Assembly (NCBI GenBank): GCA_011773795.1
Contig: WVWW01000072.1
Location: forward strand, 1 to 6,996
Length of the DNA stretch: 6,996 nucleotides
Origin: Acidobacteriota bacterium
Lineage (GTDB): Bacteria; Acidobacteriota; Polarisedimenticolia; Polarisedimenticolales; Polarisedimenticolaceae
Reading direction: 5' to 3'
Under the pieces are notes generated by a model. The model searched no databases and was not told the origin of the DNA. It saw only the letters and a list, made by a program, of their open reading frames with translations. The translations under genes and the position numbers were made by a program. Positions within the stretch are counted from its first letter, which is position 1. Every line of letters begins with the position of its first letter. Positions 6,042 to 6,996 of the stretch are shown piece after piece.

Positions 6042-6680
6042 ATGCTGCGGGTGACCGAGATCTTTCATTCGATCCAGGGGGAGTCGACCCACGCCGGCCG
6101 GCCCTGCGTCTTCGTGCGCCTGACCGGCTGCAACCTCCGCTGCGTCTGGTGCGACACGGCCTACGCCTTCCACGGCGGCTCCTCGATGACGGTGGAGGAG
6201 GTCGTGGAGTGCGTCCGCAGCTACGGCTGCGACTGGGTCGAGATCACCGGTGGGGAGCCTTTGCTCCAGGACGACGTTCACGAGCTGATGCAAGCCTTGA
6301 TGGATGCGGGCCACACCGTGTTGCTGGAGACCGGCGGCAGTCTTCCGATCGACCGGGTTCCACCCGGGGTCCGCCGAATCGTCGACGTCAAGTGCCCCGG
6401 CAGCGGAGAACTGGGGAGCAATCGCTGGGAAAACCTCGAGCAGCTGCGGGAGGGCGACGAGCTGAAGTTCGTCCTGACCGATCGAGGCGACTACGAGTGG
6501 GCCGCGGAGCAGGTCCGCGATCGCGAGCTTCACCGTCGTGCGGCGGTGCTGTTCTCCCCGGTCCACGACGTGCTCGACCCGGGTCAGATGGCGCGTTGGG
6601 TGTTGGAAGACCGCTTGCCGGTCCGCGTCCAGCTGCAGATGCACAAGACGCTCTGGCCGGGCGTCGAGGAGGGCGTCTGA
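6042..6680 (+). CDS. queE: 7-carboxy-7-deazaguanine synthase (radical SAM, QueE)
   Basis: The 212-residue enzyme rearranges 6-carboxy-5,6,7,8-tetrahydropterin (CPH4) into 7-carboxy-7-deazaguanine, using S-adenosylmethionine and a [4Fe-4S] cluster. The family opening 'MLRVTEIFHSIQGESTHAG' is present. The cluster motif is CX3CX2C at Cys30, Cys34 and Cys37 ('GCNLRCVWCDTAYAF'). 'EITGGEPLLQ' (67-76) holds the SAM-binding GGEP, and 'VDVKCPGSGE' (114-123) is a further family motif. The C-terminus ('QLQMHKTLWPG') matches the usual end, and the length is normal. Start: ATG 6042 fits the conserved N-terminus; an in-frame ATG at 6033 would add three residues (Met-Pro-Gly). queC follows after one base, so the two steps are co-expressed. 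queD and folE are not visible. Confidence 0.96.
   Translation: MLRVTEIFHSIQGESTHAGRPCVFVRLTGCNLRCVWCDTAYAFHGGSSMTVEEVVECVRSYGCDWVEITGGEPLLQDDVHELMQALMDAGHTVLLETGGSLPIDRVPPGVRRIVDVKCPGSGELGSNRWENLEQLREGDELKFVLTDRGDYEWAAEQVRDRELHRRAAVLFSPVHDVLDPGQMARWVLEDRLPVRVQLQMHKTLWPGVEEGV
6667..6672 (+). promoter_or_regulatory. queC: Ribosome binding site that decides the GTG start of queC
   Basis: AGGAGG lies inside the last codons of queE, 9 bases before GTG 6682. It supports that GTG over the in-frame GTG codons a few residues later, and implies coupled translation. Confidence 0.8.
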
Positions 6681-6681
6681 C

Positions 6682-6996
6682 GTGGTCGCGAGGCCGGCGG
6701 TGGTATTGCTTTCCGGCGGGATGGACTCCGCGGTAACCGCCGCCATGGCGCGGGACGACGGTTTTGACGTCCACGCCCTGACGCTCGACTACGGCCAACG
6801 ACACTCCATCGAGATCCGGCGGGCGACCGAGATTGCCGCGGCGCTCGGCATCGTGCAGCACCGCGTGATGACCATCGATCTGGCGGCTCTGGGCGGCTCC
6901 TCATTGACCGACGACTCGATCCCGGTCAGACAGGGTGGCGACGAGCGGGAGATCGGGGAGGGGATCCCGTCGACCTATGTTCCGGCGAGGAACACC
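6682..6996 (+). CDS. queC: 7-cyano-7-deazaguanine (preQ0) synthase, N-terminal part (3' end outside window)
   Basis: The frame starts at GTG 6682, one base after the queE stop, and stays open to the window end, giving 105 residues of a protein that is usually about 220-240 long. The PP-loop ATPase motif 'LLSGGMDSAVTAA' begins at residue 9. The family motif 'LTLDYGQRHSIEI' follows at about 33-45, and 'GIPSTYVPARNT' ends the visible part, a hallmark of QueC. The enzyme converts 7-carboxy-7-deazaguanine to preQ0 with ATP and ammonia. The zinc-binding cysteines expected near the C-terminus are outside the window, so completeness cannot be checked. It forms a transcription unit with queE. preQ0 then feeds queuosine in tRNA or other deazapurine products; which applies here is not shown. 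Confidence 0.95.
   Translation, partial: MVARPAVVLLSGGMDSAVTAAMARDDGFDVHALTLDYGQRHSIEIRRATEIAAALGIVQHRVMTIDLAALGGSSLTDDSIPVRQGGDEREIGEGIPSTYVPARNT

Noticed and set aside
5844..6746. Upstream extension of the cyclase frame to 6746
   Set aside because: Most of it is antisense to queE and queC. No start there has a good ribosome binding site, and the GTG at 5843 does.

Overview
The window is GC-rich, with strong G/C bias at third codon positions, and is densely coded with short intergenic gaps. The first two genes look like a layout I associate with Acidobacteriota: the tail of an SpoIVB/S55-type peptidase protein, then a secreted seven-bladed propeller protein with C-terminal beta-sandwich domains. 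That assignment is an inference from protein style; the window holds no rRNA or other taxonomic marker.

Layout. (1) Positions 1-2738, plus strand: the 3' end of a putative S55 peptidase-family gene overlaps by 4 bp (ATGA) a 740-residue exported propeller protein. (2) Positions 2739-2832: the gap between two convergent genes is almost filled by an element with perfect 23-bp inverted-repeat arms and a 42-bp centre. It resembles the small non-autonomous repeats linked to REP-associated (Y1) transposases. (3) Positions 2833-3150, minus strand: a 105-residue protein I do not recognise. (4) Positions 3232-5843, minus strand: a two-gene cyclic-di-GMP module. A membrane-anchored GAF-GGDEF diguanylate cyclase with intact active site and inhibitory site is transcribed first. 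Five bases later comes an EAL phosphodiesterase with all expected catalytic residues, carrying an N-terminal domain that looks like a decayed GGDEF. (5) Positions 5844-6041: divergent intergenic region. (6) Positions 6042-6996, plus strand: queE and the 5' part of queC, one base apart. These are consecutive steps in making preQ0, the precursor of queuosine and other 7-deazaguanines.

How the genes work together. The cyclase and phosphodiesterase probably set a local c-di-GMP level under control of whatever the GAF domain senses. QueE and QueC act in series: CPH4 to 7-carboxy-7-deazaguanine to preQ0. The peptidase-family protein and the propeller protein are translationally coupled and may act together in the envelope, but nothing here shows their substrate. 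I see no CRISPR array, tRNA, rRNA, phage gene or defence system. The least routine items are the inverted-repeat element, the pseudo-GGDEF/EAL architecture and the peptidase-propeller pair.
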